A stretch of DNA of 5,675 nucleotides from Streptosporangiaceae bacterium (GTDB lineage: Bacteria; Actinomycetota; Actinomycetes; Streptosporangiales; Streptosporangiaceae): contig JASHTQ010000666.1 of the NCBI GenBank assembly GCA_030040475.1, positions 1 to 5,675 of the forward strand, given 5' to 3'. Position numbers and translations under genes: made by a program. Shown here piece after piece: positions 5,109 through 5,675 of the stretch. The notes beneath the pieces were generated by a model. It ran no database searches. It saw only the letters and a list, made by a program, of their open reading frames with translations, and had not been told where the DNA came from. The stretch's first letter is position 1. The number at the start of each line of letters is the position of its first letter.

Positions 5109-5675
5109 CTGGACCGGTGACCTGGAACGTGAAGACCTGCCTGCCGACCCGGAGGCTCCAGCCCGGGTACAGCGGGGTCGGGTCGGTGCCGATCTGCGTC
5201 CACTCCTCGTCGCCGGGCTTGCCGACGAAGGTCCCGTGCGTCGAGGAGGCATCGCTGACCAGCACGATGCCGTTCTCCACCAGCACGTAGGCGTGTACCC
5301 GCGAGATCACGTTGTCCGGATCCGCCAGTATGACCGGCGAGGCGGCGCCCTCCCGTACCCGGACGTCGTTCTGCGGCTCCCGGCCGAGGACGTAGTTGCG
5401 GTCGAGGATGATGACCGGCCCTCCCTCCGACCGCAGCGCGCCTATCGGGCTCTTCGCCGCCATCGTCGGGCCTATGTTCTGCTGGGCGGGCTCCCCGCCG
5501 AGCGAGATGGGCTGCATGACCGTCGCCCGGTAGTCCCCTTGCGGGGCCGCGGCAGGCTCCTCGGCCGCGCGCCAGCCCTCGCCCGCGCCTCGATCCGCGC
5601 CCTCGCCCTGGTCCCCGCCCCAGCCCTGGCCGGCGCCTTGGGCACCGCCGCCCCAGCCCTGGTCCGCGCCCTGGG
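5098..5675 (-). CDS. FHA-domain protein, 5' end beyond the window
   Basis: The reading frame stays open to the right edge, so 191 C-terminal residues are visible and the true start is outside the window. The ATG at 5517 is in frame but is probably internal, because the codons before it continue in the same frame with matching composition. Visible residues 1 to about 35 are a Gly/Gln/Trp-rich low-complexity repeat (QGW and GAD units), then an Ala/Pro linker and RATVMQP (49-55). A C-terminal FHA domain covers roughly 85-186, with LGRE (96-99), ISRVH (123-127) and SSTHGT (143-148), the phosphothreonine-binding signature. The gene ends with TGA at 5100-5098 and overlaps the start of the FHA-cyclase by 11 bases, so the two are almost certainly co-transcribed and co-translated. 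No catalytic domain is visible; whether one lies further upstream is unknown. Its likely role is a phosphorylation-dependent adaptor, possibly pairing with the cyclase. The FHA assignment is firm; the function is inferred. Confidence 0.85.
   Translation of the reverse strand, partial: QGADQGWGGGAQGAGQGWGGDQGEGADRGAGEGWRAAEEPAAAPQGDYRATVMQPISLGGEPAQQNIGPTMAAKSPIGALRSEGGPVIILDRNYVLGREPQNDVRVREGAASPVILADPDNVISRVHAYVLVENGIVLVSDASSTHGTFVGKPGDEEWTQIGTDPTPLYPGWSLRVGRQVFTFQVTGPDGR
5588..5675 (-). repeat. Gly/Gln/Trp-rich repeat in the partial FHA gene
   Basis: On the coding (minus) strand, units of the type CAGGGCTGGGGCGG recur and translate as related blocks: [16 protein letters not shown], then the decayed [10 protein letters not shown]. 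It is a low-complexity, probably disordered region ahead of the FHA domain and continues off the right edge, so the total number of units is not known. Confidence 0.7.

Noticed and set aside
4065..5120. Plus-strand open frame opposite the cyclase
   Set aside because: Arg/His/Gly-rich shadow translation with no domain; the minus strand carries intact FHA and cyclase motifs.
5109..5252. Starting the cyclase at the in-frame ATG at 5252
   Set aside because: The extra residues are Arg/Ser/Pro-rich and overlie the well-supported FHA domain of the upstream gene in another frame; ATG 5108 gives a normal short overlap.
1..5675. CRISPR arrays, tRNA or rRNA genes, insertion sequence ends, transposase or integrase genes
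   Set aside because: I saw no spaced direct repeats, cloverleaf or rRNA signature, and no transposase or recombinase motifs. The repeats present are short coding or leader repeats.

Overview
The window is GC-rich throughout, with strong G/C preference at third codon positions and GTG/ATG starts preceded by purine-rich ribosome binding sites. It also combines forkhead-associated (FHA) phosphothreonine-binding domains, a class III nucleotide cyclase and a cyclic-nucleotide-binding protein. Together these suggest a high-GC actinomycete (Actinomycetota), but nothing here fixes the genus.

Layout. Bases 1-369 hold no gene I can support. They carry a strong hairpin (254-283), a small palindrome with a repeated half-site (308-331) and a perfect 12-bp tandem duplication (338-361) that runs into the ribosome binding site of the first gene. 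Two plus-strand genes follow as a tight pair. The first encodes a 158-residue stand-alone cyclic-nucleotide-binding protein (370-846). The second overlaps its stop codon by one base and encodes a 1046-residue fusion protein (846-3986): FHA domain, Pro/Ala linker, about eight membrane helices with a NapH-like [4Fe-4S] cysteine motif, a ferredoxin-like [2Fe-2S] domain, and a NirB/ferredoxin-reductase-type FAD/NAD(P)H module. Facing it on the minus strand is a second pair. It consists of an FHA protein cut off by the right edge (5098-5675) and an FHA-class III nucleotide cyclase (3966-5108), which overlap by 11 bases. The two pairs meet tail to tail and overlap by 21 bases.

How the genes may work together (inference). 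The cyclase would make a cyclic nucleotide, the small protein would sense it, and the large fusion would move electrons between NAD(P)H and an unknown partner through flavin, [2Fe-2S] and [4Fe-4S] centres at the membrane. Three of the four proteins carry FHA domains, so a Ser/Thr kinase, not in this window, probably also acts here. The arrangement reads as a signalling-controlled membrane redox module. I do not recognise it as a named system. Its electron donor, acceptor and physiological output cannot be read from the sequence.
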